Assembly (NCBI GenBank): GCA_019448385.1
Contig: JAGTXO010000004.1
Location: 1,054,001 to 1,118,000, forward strand
Source of the DNA: Diacronema lutheri
Lineage: Eukaryota > Haptophyta > Pavlovophyceae > Pavlovales > Pavlovaceae
Reading direction: 5' to 3'
DNA: 64,000 nucleotides
Made by a program: the position numbers and the translations under genes. Below are positions 54,932 through 64,000 of this stretch, piece by piece (position 1 is the first letter of the stretch; every line of letters begins with the position of its first letter). The notes below the pieces were generated by a model. The model had not been told where the DNA came from, made no database searches, and worked only from the letters and a program-made list of their open reading frames with translations.

Positions 54932-57900
54932 TCAGAGGAGCACGGCGAGCGAGCCGTCGTCCAGCCCGCAGATGAACTGCAGCCCGCTCGGCGCGGCGCA
55001 GACGGCGAGCGCGTACGAACGGAGCGCGTCCGCTCCCGCCGCGCCCTCCGCCTCGTCCGCGTCGCCTGCGGCGGGCGTCGATGCGACGCAGCTCGCCACG
55101 GCCGCCCTTCCCTCGCCCGCCAGCTCCCATACGCGCAGCGCCCGGTCCTCGCTCGAGCTGAGCAGCTGCCGTCGCTTGGCGTGCCACGCGAGCGCGCAGA
55201 CGGGCGCGCCCTGCTCAGCGAGCACCGCGAGGCATTCGTACGTCGCGAGCGACCACAGGCTGCGGGCGCGAATCCGATTTGCACGGCGCCGTGCGAGGCG
55301 CACGGCGGAGGAGCGCGGACGGGCGGGCAAGGCCATTGGCTCAGCGCGCAGCGCGCCACGCGCAGCACGTGGTGCTCGCACACTCTCGAATGTACGAGGG
55401 GACACGCGCGGGCGCGTCGTGCGCCAGAGGCGGTGGGCACTTGCGCGGGGCACGCGCGCGCGCCGCGCCGCGCCGCACCGGATAGTCCGGTCGTCCGAGC
55501 CCGTCGCCGCGAGGCCGTGCGTCGGAAGGAGCTCCGCGGCGAGCAGGGCCTTGTCATGGCCGCGCAGCACGCCCTTGAGTTTGAAAGGCGGCGGCGCCAC
55601 ATCGCCGCCGTGCGGCGCAAGGCCCGAGTCGATCCACAGCCGCGCGGTGCCGTCTCCCGACGCGGAGAGCAGGTAGATGGGCGCTCCGCTCGCGCCAGAC
55701 GACGAGCCGTCCGCATAGCACGCGGCGACGGCCATCACCCAGCTCGAGTGCCCAGTCAGTGTCTGCGCACACTCGCCAGTCTCGACGTTCCACAGTCGGA
55801 TCGTCGCGTCCTGCGAGCCAGACGCGAGCCTGCGCGCGGGGTTTGGCGCACGGCGCGGAGCGGACGGTCCGCGCATGCACGGCGTGGAGCAGCGCACACG
55901 TGCGCGCGTGCGGCCAAGTGTCGTGGGGCAGGGCGCGGCCAAGTGGATTGGGGCAGGGCGCGGCCAAGTGTTGTGGGGCAGAGCGCGGCCAAGTGTCGTG
56001 GGGCAGGGCGCGGCCAAGTGGATCGGGGCAGGGCGCGGCCAAGTGGATCGGGGCAGGGCGGCTCGCTCTGCCATCGCCGCCATGGCGCGACGGCACCGGA
56101 CAGGGCGCTCCGGCGCAGGGCACCGGACAGGTGCGCCTCGCACCACGGCGCGCGGCGCGTTCGGAGTCGCGGGCGCGGCTCACCAGCCGAGCGCTGTCAC
56201 GCTCATCACCTCATCGGTGTGACCGCGTAACGAGCGTAACGAGTACAGCGCGTGGTGCGACTGCGCGAGCGGCTGCGGCGGCTGCGGCGGCGGCGCGCCA
56301 CCGCAGCCGCTGACGGCCGCGCCGAACGCGCCGACGCCAGCCGCCGCACCCGCGCCCGCGCGGGCATCGGCGAGGGCGTCCGATATCCGGAAAAGTCGTA
56401 TCGTGCTGTCCTCGCAGCCAGCGATGACAATCTTCGCGCGCGCAGAGTAGCAGAGCGCATTCACGTTGCCCGCGCGGCACGACATCCGTTGCCCGCCGAC
56501 CTGCGCCGCCGTCGAGCGACGGAGGGGCGCACGAGCGGAGCGGCGCGAGTCGGCCTGCGTCGGCCTGCGCCGCGCGCCGCGCGCAGCAGGGCGGCGGCGC
56601 GGCACGCGCACGCGGCGCGGCGCGCGGCTCGGCGACGCACCCAACAGCCGGAACTCGAGCGCCATTCCCACAGCTGTATGAAGCCATCGCCGCCGGCCGA
56701 GAGGATGCACGTCTCCCATTCCGTCGTGCAAACCGCCGTTACTGCCGCGCTGTGAGAACCGCCCAGCAGCTGCAGCATACGCGGAGCGCCGGTCGGCAGA
56801 CAGGCGGCAGCGAGGCGGCTGCTGCTCCGTCTGCCGGCGCGCACCTGCGCGGCGTGCGCGCCCGGCACGGCCGAACCGCCGCTGCCGTCGCTGCCGGCCG
56901 TTACCTCAGCACCCGCTGCAACCTCACCCGCCAAAGGCGCGCCGCGCGCGCTCAGCCCGAGCCGCGGGTCGAGGGAGGCAGAGCGGGCAAGGGAGCGCCG
57001 GCGCTCGGCGCTCACGCTGCGCCGCTCGGGCGAGCCGCTGCTCGGCAGCGGCTCGCCGCTGTGCCGGTGCTCGGTCGAGTCCGCCGCTGCGTGCGCACAG
57101 CCCACGTGCCGCGCAGCGCCGTTCGCGTTGAGCCCGCACGCGCTCGCGCGCGAGAGCGTACGCCGGGCCGAGCCGGACGCCGAGGGCGAGTTGCCAGCGT
57201 AGGACGCGCGCGCCGCCAACGGCGAGCCGGCCGCCTGCGCCGACGCGCCCGCGTGCGCGCTGGCGGCGTGCGCGCCAGCTACGTCACCCACATCCTCGTG
57301 GCCACGGGACAATCCCTTGGACGCGTGCAACAACGGCGAGCCGTGGCGGCCGGGCGAGTAGGCGCCCTGGTCGGCGTGCAGCTGCTGCAGCTGCCGGCGC
57401 AACTGCCGCAGCTCGCCCGCCTTGCCCGAGCCGCCGCGCGACGCGCTCGGCGCGCGCGCGGGCGGCGACGCCGTGCAGCCTCCAGCGGCGACCTCCCGCG
57501 TGCCGTCCGCGCCGTGCGCGAGCGCCGACGGCAGCGTCGGCATCGGCGAGCTCGCGCCGCTGCGTGGCGCGCCCACCGTTGTGCCGCCACGCGCAACGCT
57601 CACGCCTGCGCCCGCGCCGCCGTGCGGCGCGCCGGCCCCGTGCGCGCCGGGAACGGGCAGCGGCGCGAGCGCCGATGCGCGCGAGATCGACGCGCGCTCG
57701 GTCGACGGCGCCGAGTGCGGCGTGGCGTTGCCACGGCGGCCGTGCGCGGTCGCGCCGCTCGGCGAGTCGCGCGCCGTGTGCACCGGCGTCTGGCTCGGGC
57801 TCGAGTGGAGCGAGCGGTAATGGCGGACCTCCTCCTGGAGCTGCGCGACTTGCTTCTCCGCCGCCGACTCGCGCGAGCGGCGCTCGGCCTCGCGCTCGCG

Positions 57901-58290
57901 CGCGCGCGCGGCCTTACGCGCGGCGTACTCGCGCGCCAGGGCGTCCACGCGCGCCGATTGCTCGAGCAGCCGCGCGCGCTCGAGCAGCCAGCGCGCGCGC
58001 AGCTCGCGCAGATTCGAGTCGTCGTCGTCGTGCTCGTCCGCGCGCAGCAGGCCGGTAGTGAGCACGAGCGACTCGACAGCCTGCTGCAGCTGCGTTTCGA
58101 GTGGTGCGGTCTCAATGCGCGAGGACGCGCGCGCAGAGCCCACCGGCCCGCCCGCCATCGGCCCGCCCGCCTGCTGCTGCGCGTCGCGCTCGAGAGGCGA
58201 GACAGACGCGCCGCCGCCGCCACCGCCGCCGAGCGCGCTCGCGCCGCCGCACGAGCCGGCCGCGGAAACGCTCGACCAGATCTGGACCAT
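54932..58290 (-). CDS. WD40-repeat protein with coiled-coil N-terminus, four exons
   Basis: ATG 58290. Exons 58290-56641, 56500-56184, 55829-55479 and 55259-54932 join in phase to 881 aa. The N-terminus has a coiled coil (RELRARWLLERARLLEQSAR, AEKQVAQLQEEVRHYRS), then a long Ser/Ala/Pro/Gly-rich linker, then WD repeats: ILSAGGDGFIQLWEW, IVIAGCEDSTIRLFRI, LASGSQDATIRLWNVETGEC, LLSASGDGTARLWI, ATGSDDRTIRLWSLATYECL (across intron 3) and LLSSSEDRALRVWEL. At least seven repeats suggest a full propeller, a protein-interaction platform. Introns: 56501-56640, 55830-56183 and 55260-55478. The specific partner is unknown. Confidence 0.85.
55910..56060. repeat. 25-bp tandem repeat, six units, in a WD40-gene intron
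   Basis: The unit starts GCGGCCAAGTG and ends GGGGCAGGGC, with variants TCGT, GATT, TTGT and GATC in the middle. It is head to tail with no spacers. Confidence 0.9.
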
Positions 58291-58708
58291 GCGCCCTCAG
58301 CAGGACAGGCGCGCGCGAGCGCGCGCGTTCCGCCGACGGTGCGCGCGGCCAGCGGCGCCCCGGAGGCGGTCGGTGAGTTGGGCTCGGTTTGGTCGGCCAG
58401 TGTGCGACTAGAATCTCAGTGAGTTGCGCTGCCGGTCGTCTGCGAACAACCGAGTGCCGCTCGGTCATGCACTCAGCGGAGGCTCTCGCCCCTCCCGACC
58501 TGCACCTGCGTCGAGCGCCGTCGCGCCGAGCGCGCCGCGCCGCCGCAGCCGCCGCATCGGCACCGGCACCAAATTGACTTGCGCGGCGAGCGCGCGAGCC
58601 AAGGCCTTCGTCGACGCGCCCTCCTCCGCGCGCGCGCCGGCCGCATCCGCCATGCACAGGCGGCGCCTCGGCTTGGCGCCGCTCGCAGCCTCGGCCAAGG
58701 TGCTCGCC
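58291..58708. other. Spacer with an uncertain small minus frame
   Basis: Between the WD40 gene start and the OGG1 stop. A minus frame 58653-58465 (MADAAGARAEEGASTKALAR, 62 aa) is possible but unsupported. The rest presumably holds the WD40 promoter. Confidence 0.3.
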
Positions 58709-59773
58709 CTACTCGCGCCGTCCGTGGCCGGCTGAGTCCGGGTGTTGCGCCGGCGGCGGCGTGGCGGCCTCGCCTGCGCCCTGCGCATCCGTGGGACCGG
58801 CGGGCGCCAGGCGCGCGGCGACGTGCCTTTTAAAGTCAGAGAGCTCGCCGACGAAGAGCACCATGAATGCCCAGCCCGCATGGCTCGCGCCGAAAAGCTC
58901 GTGGAAGCGCGCGACAATTCGTATGTATACGGCCGGCGTGAGGCTGAGGCCTCGGATGGACGGAAGGATGCGGGTCTGCGCGAGCTGCAGGCAGTGCGTG
59001 TCGACGGGCACACACCCGTCGTGCGCGTACGCAAAAAGCAGCACGCAGTCCGCCACCTTGCGCCCGACCCCGCTCAGCTCGCACAGCGCCACGCGAGCTT
59101 CATGCTCGGGCAAGCTGGCGAGCGACTCGAGGTAGCGCTCAGAGCCGCGCTCGGCGAGCTCGCGCACGAGCTTGTGCAGGCGCGGCGCGCGGTAGCCCCA
59201 GCCAAGCGCCCACAGCTGCTCCACCGTCAGCTCGAGCAGCTGCGCGACGGTCGGAAAGCGAAAATGCTGCGCGGCCGGGTTCGGGGACGCTCCGCCGGCG
59301 TCGGTGATGTCGTCGCCGAGGGGAACGCGCGAGGAGTCAAACGCGGCACACAGCGCCTCGACCATCTGCATGTTGCGCTTGATGTTGTTGTTCGCCGAGC
59401 CCATGAACGCCACGACGGCCTCGAGCTTGTCGACGGTGAGCACGCGCACGCCGCCCAGCGCCGAGGCGGCCGCGGCAAAGCACGGCGGCGGCGCGCGCAG
59501 GCGGGTCAGCCAGCTGTGCACGTCGACGCCGCGGTCGAGACTCAGGTGTGCGCGCAGCCGCGCCTCAGCGTCCACCGCCGGCGCCGCGCTCAGCACGCGA
59601 AACTGCACCGAGCGCTCCGTCTCGCGCAGCTCGTACGCGTCCGCGCCGAGGACGCCCTCGAAGACGCCGTCGGAGGCGCGCCGGCGCCAGCGGAAACTCA
59701 TGCCTGAAAGCAGCGTCGGCGCGAGGCGCAGCCGCGCCGCCGGCACGTCCAAATCGCGCCACTCGCGCGCCAT
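58709..59773 (-). CDS. OGG1: 8-oxoguanine DNA glycosylase
   Basis: An intact 354-aa single-exon gene, ATG 59773. Bifunctional base-excision repair enzyme for oxidised guanine in nucleus or mitochondrion. The N-terminal OGG domain (LRLAPTLLSGMSFRWRR, FEGVLGADAYELRE) precedes the helix-hairpin-helix-GPD region: VAFMGSANNNIKRN, LGWGYRAPRLHKLV, LCELSGVGRKVADCVLL with the Schiff-base lysine (Lys239) and VPVDTHCLQLAQ with the catalytic Asp258. The C-terminal tail is low-complexity. The single-exon form contrasts with the spliced neighbours. Divergent with the Mpv17-like gene, 89 bp apart. Confidence 0.95.
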   Translation of the reverse strand: MAREWRDLDVPAARLRLAPTLLSGMSFRWRRRASDGVFEGVLGADAYELRETERSVQFRVLSAAPAVDAEARLRAHLSLDRGVDVHSWLTRLRAPPPCFAAAASALGGVRVLTVDKLEAVVAFMGSANNNIKRNMQMVEALCAAFDSSRVPLGDDITDAGGASPNPAAQHFRFPTVAQLLELTVEQLWALGWGYRAPRLHKLVRELAERGSERYLESLASLPEHEARVALCELSGVGRKVADCVLLFAYAHDGCVPVDTHCLQLAQTRILPSIRGLSLTPAVYIRIVARFHELFGASHAGWAFMVLFVGELSDFKRHVAARLAPAGPTDAQGAGEAATPPPAQHPDSAGHGRRE

Positions 59774-59862
59774 CTCCGCCGCACCTCGCGAGGGACGTGG
59801 ATTCGGCGTGCGAAAATGACTGCGAGTGGCGGGGGTCTCTAGTTGCGGCAGGAATCCCTGAA

Positions 59863-60738
59863 ATGCTGTGGGCCCCTATCCGCCGCGGCGCGTCGCTCGC
59901 GCGCGCGGCCGGCTCGCTGCGGCCGGTTGCGGCGCGCATCGCGCCGCCTGTGCGGGCGCACTGCCTGCTCGCGAATGTCGGCGGCGCGCCAATCTCCGCG
60001 TTGGCGCGCGCGGCGATGCCCGGCCGGCCACACGCGCTCCGAGCGCAGCGGCAGCTCTGCACCAAGCCGCCGACGCCCACGCCGGCGGCGCCAGCGCCGA
60101 CGGGCACGGCGGCGGGAGCGACGGTCGCGGCAGCTTCGCTGCCGGCCGCCGGCTGGTCGTACGGCGCGTTCGCCAAGGCGAACCCCAACCTGAACAACCT
60201 GCTGATCGCGACCGCCAAGACGGGCGCGGCGGACCTTGTCGCGCAGTGCGTGATCGAGCGCAAGTCGCTGAGCGAGGTGGACTGGCAGCGCAACTTGGTT
60301 TTCTGCCTGTTCGGCACGTGCTACCTTGGCGTCTTCCAATACTGGTACCAGGTCAACATCTTCTGCCGAATTTTCCCAAACATCAACAAGTTCACGTCGC
60401 AGTCGTGGGGCGCGAAGCTGCGCGATGTGCCTGGGCTCACGTCACTGCTCGCGCAGACGGTGCTCGACATGGGCGTGCTCACCTTCGTCTACCTGCCCAC
60501 CTTTTACGTCTTCAAGTCGGCCGTCTTCTCGTCGAGCTGGGACGTGCAGCAGTGGGGCGAGACGGGCGTGAACAGCTACTTGAAGAACTGGAACAAGGAC
60601 GTGTATGACCTGGTGCGCGTGTGGGTGCCAGCCGACCTGATCTGCTTCTCAGTCGCGCTCTACCTGCGCCTGCCCGTGCGCCACCTCGTTTCGTTCGTCT
60701 GGACCGCCTACCTGTCCTTTGTCCGCGGCTCGAAGTGA
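59863..60738 (+). CDS. Mpv17/PMP22-family organelle membrane protein
   Basis: An intact 291-aa single-exon gene, ATG 59863. The first 70 residues are Ala/Arg/Pro-rich without acidic residues, a mitochondrial- or plastid-type presequence. The body has four hydrophobic helices with family landmarks: AKTGAADLVAQCVIER, WQRNLVFCLFGTCYLGVFQY, LLAQTVLDMGVLTFVYLPTF, NWNKDVYDLVRVWVPADLIC and YLRLPVRHLVSFVWTAYLSF. The W-x-VWP-type signature near the end is relaxed to VWVPADLI. Family members (Mpv17, Sym1, PXMP2) form channels in the inner mitochondrial or peroxisomal membrane. Confidence 0.85.
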   Translation: MLWAPIRRGASLARAAGSLRPVAARIAPPVRAHCLLANVGGAPISALARAAMPGRPHALRAQRQLCTKPPTPTPAAPAPTGTAAGATVAAASLPAAGWSYGAFAKANPNLNNLLIATAKTGAADLVAQCVIERKSLSEVDWQRNLVFCLFGTCYLGVFQYWYQVNIFCRIFPNINKFTSQSWGAKLRDVPGLTSLLAQTVLDMGVLTFVYLPTFYVFKSAVFSSSWDVQQWGETGVNSYLKNWNKDVYDLVRVWVPADLICFSVALYLRLPVRHLVSFVWTAYLSFVRGSK

Positions 60739-61061
60739 GCACGCGAGGCGCGAGCCCCCGTCCGTCGCCCGCCCGCCGGCGGGGCGCGGCGGCGCGCGAG
60801 AGCGCGTCGAGCAGCGCCAGCACCGCCGCGCATGCTCGCTGGTGCCAGGCCGGGCCAGCAGGCGTGCACTTTTCTCCGTCACAGAGACATCGCTCACTAG
60901 CTGCGCCGACAGTGACGCCAAATTCCCCCGAGAGTTTTCAGTTTTCAGCTTTGACCATGGTGAAGTAACAGAACAATCGCTTCGAGCGATCTCGTCGAAA
61001 ACTTTCACGCTCTCTCAGTTTTTGCCAAGGGGATCCGCTTTGCGTGTGCGCGCCGGCGACG
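60739..61061. other. Spacer before the patatin-like gene
   Basis: 323 bp. The stretch 60900-61020 is AT-richer (GAGTTTTCAGTTTTCAGC, GAAAACTTTCACGC) and is the likely promoter or 5' UTR. No gene seen. Confidence 0.4.
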
Positions 61062-64000
61062 ATGGGCAAGCTCGCGCTCGCCGCGCTCGTCGCGGCGTGC
61101 GCGGCGGCCGCCTACGTCCGCGCCGGTGCGACGCCGCGCACGATCGCCGAGCCTCACGCCGCACCCGCCGCGCGGTCGCGCGGCGCGCGACGGCTGTCGG
61201 CGCGCGACGAGCTGCTGCGGCGCGCGCGCGAGCAGCAGCGCGCAGCGGTCGAGGCGGCGGCCGCAGGGGAGCAGCCCGCGCCCGTCGCCGCCGGTCAGGC
61301 CGATACGTGGAGGCGCGCCAACCCGCCCGCGTTTGACCGCGCCGCCGCGCAGCTCGGCTCGTCGCCGCCTCCGCCGCCACCGCCGCCTTCGCCGCGGCCC
61401 GAGCGGACGCCGCCGCCGCCGCTCCCGCCGCCGACGCCGCCCGCGCCTGCGCTCGTACCGATGACCACCGCTGAGCTCGCGCCGCTGCGCAGTTTTTGCC
61501 TTGGCGTCGCGACGGCGCACCGCTGCGCGCTTCAGGCGACGTGCGGACACATCGCGTCGACGGGCATGGCGTGCGACAAGCGCACCGCGACGTGCGTTTG
61601 CGCGCCGGGCGCGTGCGTCGACGCGCAGGTGGGCGAGTGCCGCGCGCTCGACGCGTCGACGAGCGTGCGCGCACGCGTCTGGCGCTCGCCGCCGCCCTCG
61701 GCTACGCTGTCCGCCACGCGCAGCTTTCCCGAGGCGGCCGACCGCGAGCTTGAGCGACGGACGTCGAACGTCGGCCTCGCGCTCGTCGGGCCGGGCGCGC
61801 TCTCCGCCGCCGTCGCGGCGGGCGTGCTACGCGGGCTGCACGCGCTCTCGATGCTGCCGCACCTGCGCTACCTCTCCGCATCGGGCGGTGCCGCCGTCGC
61901 CGCCACCGCGTACCTCTACGCCGACCCGGCGCGCGTGCCGTCGGACATCACGCTCCTCGGCGCCTTTGTGCCGCCCGAGGACATCTCCGCCGTCGAGCTG
62001 CGCGACGCGTCACCCAGCGCGCTCGTCGCCGCGGCGAGCGCGGACGTTTTGCACGAGGCACGCGCCGCGCTCGACCGCGCGATCCGCGGCGCCGGCGCCG
62101 GCGCGCGCGCCGCTTCGCGCGCGCCGCATGCGGGCGCGCAAGCCCCAGCGGGCACGCCGGCGGGCGCGACGACGCTTGACGACGTGTGGACCGTGGCGGT
62201 CTCGCGCGCGCTGCTCGACCGTTTTGGGCTGGGCGACGCGGGCACGTCGCTCGGCTGGAACAGGGGCGCGCTTGACGACTTCGTGTCGCGCAACCCGCGC
62301 TTCGTCAACGCGAGCGCCCACCTGCCGCGCGCGCTCCGCCCGTTCCTCGTGCTCGCCGCCTCCATCGTCGGACCCGCGGCCGAGCTGCCCGGGCTGAGCG
62401 CGGGCAACGGCGACGGCGGGCTATGGCCCGAGTGGGCGGCCGCGCCGCACGGCTGGACACCGCTGCACGTGACGAGCGTCTACACGGGCGCGCCCGCAAC
62501 GGCCGACGCGCGCTTTACGCGCGCGCCCAACGCGGACGCGCCGGACAAACCGCACGGGCGCGGCGAGCCCGTCCGCCGGCCGCTCGCGATGATGACGGGT
62601 GGGTACCTCGAGAACATGGCGGTGGGCGGCGGCGCGGCCGAGCGGCCGACGTGGCTACCTGCGGGCAAGCTCGCCGGCCTCGTCAACGTGCCGATGCCGA
62701 CGTCGCCCCTCTCGCTCGCCAAAGTGGTCGCGGCCGCCGCGTCGCGCCTCTCGGCGCTTCTGCCCGCCGAGGCGGAGCGTCGGCGGCAGCGCGAGCTTCG
62801 CGCCGAGCAGCTCGAGGTCGCGCGTGGGCCGGCGATCGGCGAGACGGCCGCACAGTGGGCCGCGCGGCTGCAGCGGCAGGGCACGGCGCACCTTGCGTAC
62901 GAGCCGTTCGCAACGACGGCGACGTGGCTTGACGTCCTCGCCGCCGCTGCGCCGCGCATCAACTATTGGTCGCCCGCGCACGCGCTCGACGAGGCGCCGG
63001 GCGCGTCGGCGAGGGCGGGCGCCACGCCCGAGCCGTCCACGTCGGCCGACGTGCTGCTCGCCGACGCGAACGAGTCGCCCGGGTCTGCGATTGGCGCGCT
63101 GCTGCTGCGCGGCGTGCGCGAGGTGATCGTGCCCGTCGTCGCGCTCACGCCGCTCAACGTGCGCGTGGACCCGCTGCATCCGACGGCGCAGCACGTCGAT
63201 GCGGGCCTCCTCAGCCTCTTTCACGGCGCGATCGAGCCCGCACGCGGCACGAGCGGCGTGGCCGCCACGCCCGCCGCGGCCCTCTTTGAGCATGGCGGCC
63301 TCCGCCCGCTGCTCGACTGCCTCATCGCGGCCAAGCTGCGCGGGCGCGCGGTCGCGTGCCGCGTCGAGCTCGCCACTGTCGCGTCGCCGCGCGTCGGCCT
63401 CGTCGCGGGCGTGCGCGTCAACGTGACGTGGATCTACGTGGATCGCAACTTTGAGTGGGAACGGCGGCTGGGCGCGAGTCGGGATGCGGACGCGCGCGCG
63501 CTTCTCGCGACGATCAACATGGTGCGCCGCCGGGCGGTGCGAGGGCGCGCGACCTTTGCGCCGTCGCGCGTGCGCGCCGCAGCGCGCGCGCGTCGACATT
63601 GCGCTGAGGCGCACGGGTCGAACGGCGCGCGCGCGCGCGCGCGCGTTCGCCCGTGGCGCGGTCCGCCGTCGCCGCGCAGGGCAACGAGGTGGAGGCCGGG
63701 AAGCTGTGCGCGCACAGGCCTGCGGCATGCGCCTTCCTGCGCTTCCCCGCCCTGCAGCAGCCCGACGCGCTCCCGCCGCCGGTCGCGCAGCTCGGCGCGA
63801 GCCGCGAGGTGAACGAAGAGGTGGTGCCCGGGCCGCCCCCGACGCGCTACGGCGACCTGCTCGACGAGCGTTCGGCGGCGGTGCTCGGCGACGCGGCGGT
63901 GCTGTCAGCGGCATGGACGCCGCTCGACCGCACCGTCGCCAACGCGATCGCCTCACTCGTCAGCTTCTCCGTTGTCTCCCTCGAGCCCCTGCTCTACCAG
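61062..64000 (+). CDS. Secreted patatin/cPLA2-like acyl hydrolase, 3' end outside the window
   Basis: ATG 61062 (MGKLALAALVAACAAAAYVR, a signal peptide). Exon 1 61062-63521, intron 63522-63679 (GTGCGC start), and exon 2 from 63680 remains open at the window edge. After a Pro-rich linker comes a Cys-rich EGF-like module (CGHIASTGMACDKRTATCVC), then a lipase region: GLALVGPGALSAAVAAGVLR (oxyanion-type Gly loop) and RYLSASGGAAVAAT (nucleophile Ser274). Far downstream, VLLADANESPGSAIGALLLR followed by GVREVIVPV gives a likely catalytic Asp668. This Ser-Asp dyad layout is that of patatin and cytosolic phospholipase A2 families. Hydrolysis of phospholipid or galactolipid acyl groups is inferred; the exact substrate is unknown. 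Confidence 0.65.

Noticed and set aside
58424-58735. Plus-strand 103-residue frame before OGG1
   Set aside because: Arg/Pro/Ala-rich, antisense to two genes' ends, and no recognisable feature.

Overview
The window looks like nuclear DNA of a very GC-rich, compact, intron-bearing unicellular alga. A haptophyte is my best guess; a dinoflagellate or pelagophyte is not excluded. Support comes from a polyubiquitin gene, spliced SIN3, Derlin, twinfilin-like and WD40 genes, a protein-only RNase P, an OGG1, a probable ciliary protein, and plastid-type enzymes (SufS cysteine desulfurase, riboflavin synthase) with N-terminal extensions. I reconstructed 27 introns from conserved protein joins. They are short, most start GTGCGC rather than GTAAGT, and two look like GC-AG introns.

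Region 1 (1-20.4 kb) resembles a decayed mobile or virus-like island. It holds a head-to-head pair of MITE-like elements whose ends are telomere-like heptamers; a chromodomain gene broken by several frameshifts; an SSB-like plus PIF1-type helicase reading frame with at least five frameshifts; a possible P-loop helicase fragment with a 99-bp duplication; an intact gene with an Ulp1/adenain-like His-Asp-Gln-Cys pattern; and an intact 804-residue Fanzor (eukaryotic TnpB-like RNA-guided nuclease) followed at once by a run of strong hairpins. Two of these genes share a copied upstream block built on TGCGCCGAAAAGTGC.

Region 2 (20.4-45.1 kb) is host-like: an LRR gene, SufS, an eight-exon SIN3 corepressor, a secreted or anchored TAP-type S33 peptidase, a sulfotransferase, a small plastid- or membrane-type protein, PRORP, a five-repeat plastid-targeted protein, a degenerate SDR, a divergent DHHC-like protein and an FHA-Tpt1 fusion. 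Many introns carry long C homopolymers on the sense strand.

Region 3 (45.1-64 kb) holds two hypothetical genes flanking a large palindromic element, a zinc-finger gene, six-unit polyubiquitin, twinfilin-like, Derlin, a CFAP144/FAM183-like protein, riboflavin synthase, a WD40/coiled-coil protein, OGG1, an Mpv17/PMP22-family protein and a secreted patatin/cPLA2-like hydrolase cut by the window edge.

Genes are packed with 20-140 bp between neighbours, often divergent, so several short spacers must serve as two-way promoters. No operon logic applies. Exon joins are my own reading of phase and splice signals and have not been checked against transcripts.
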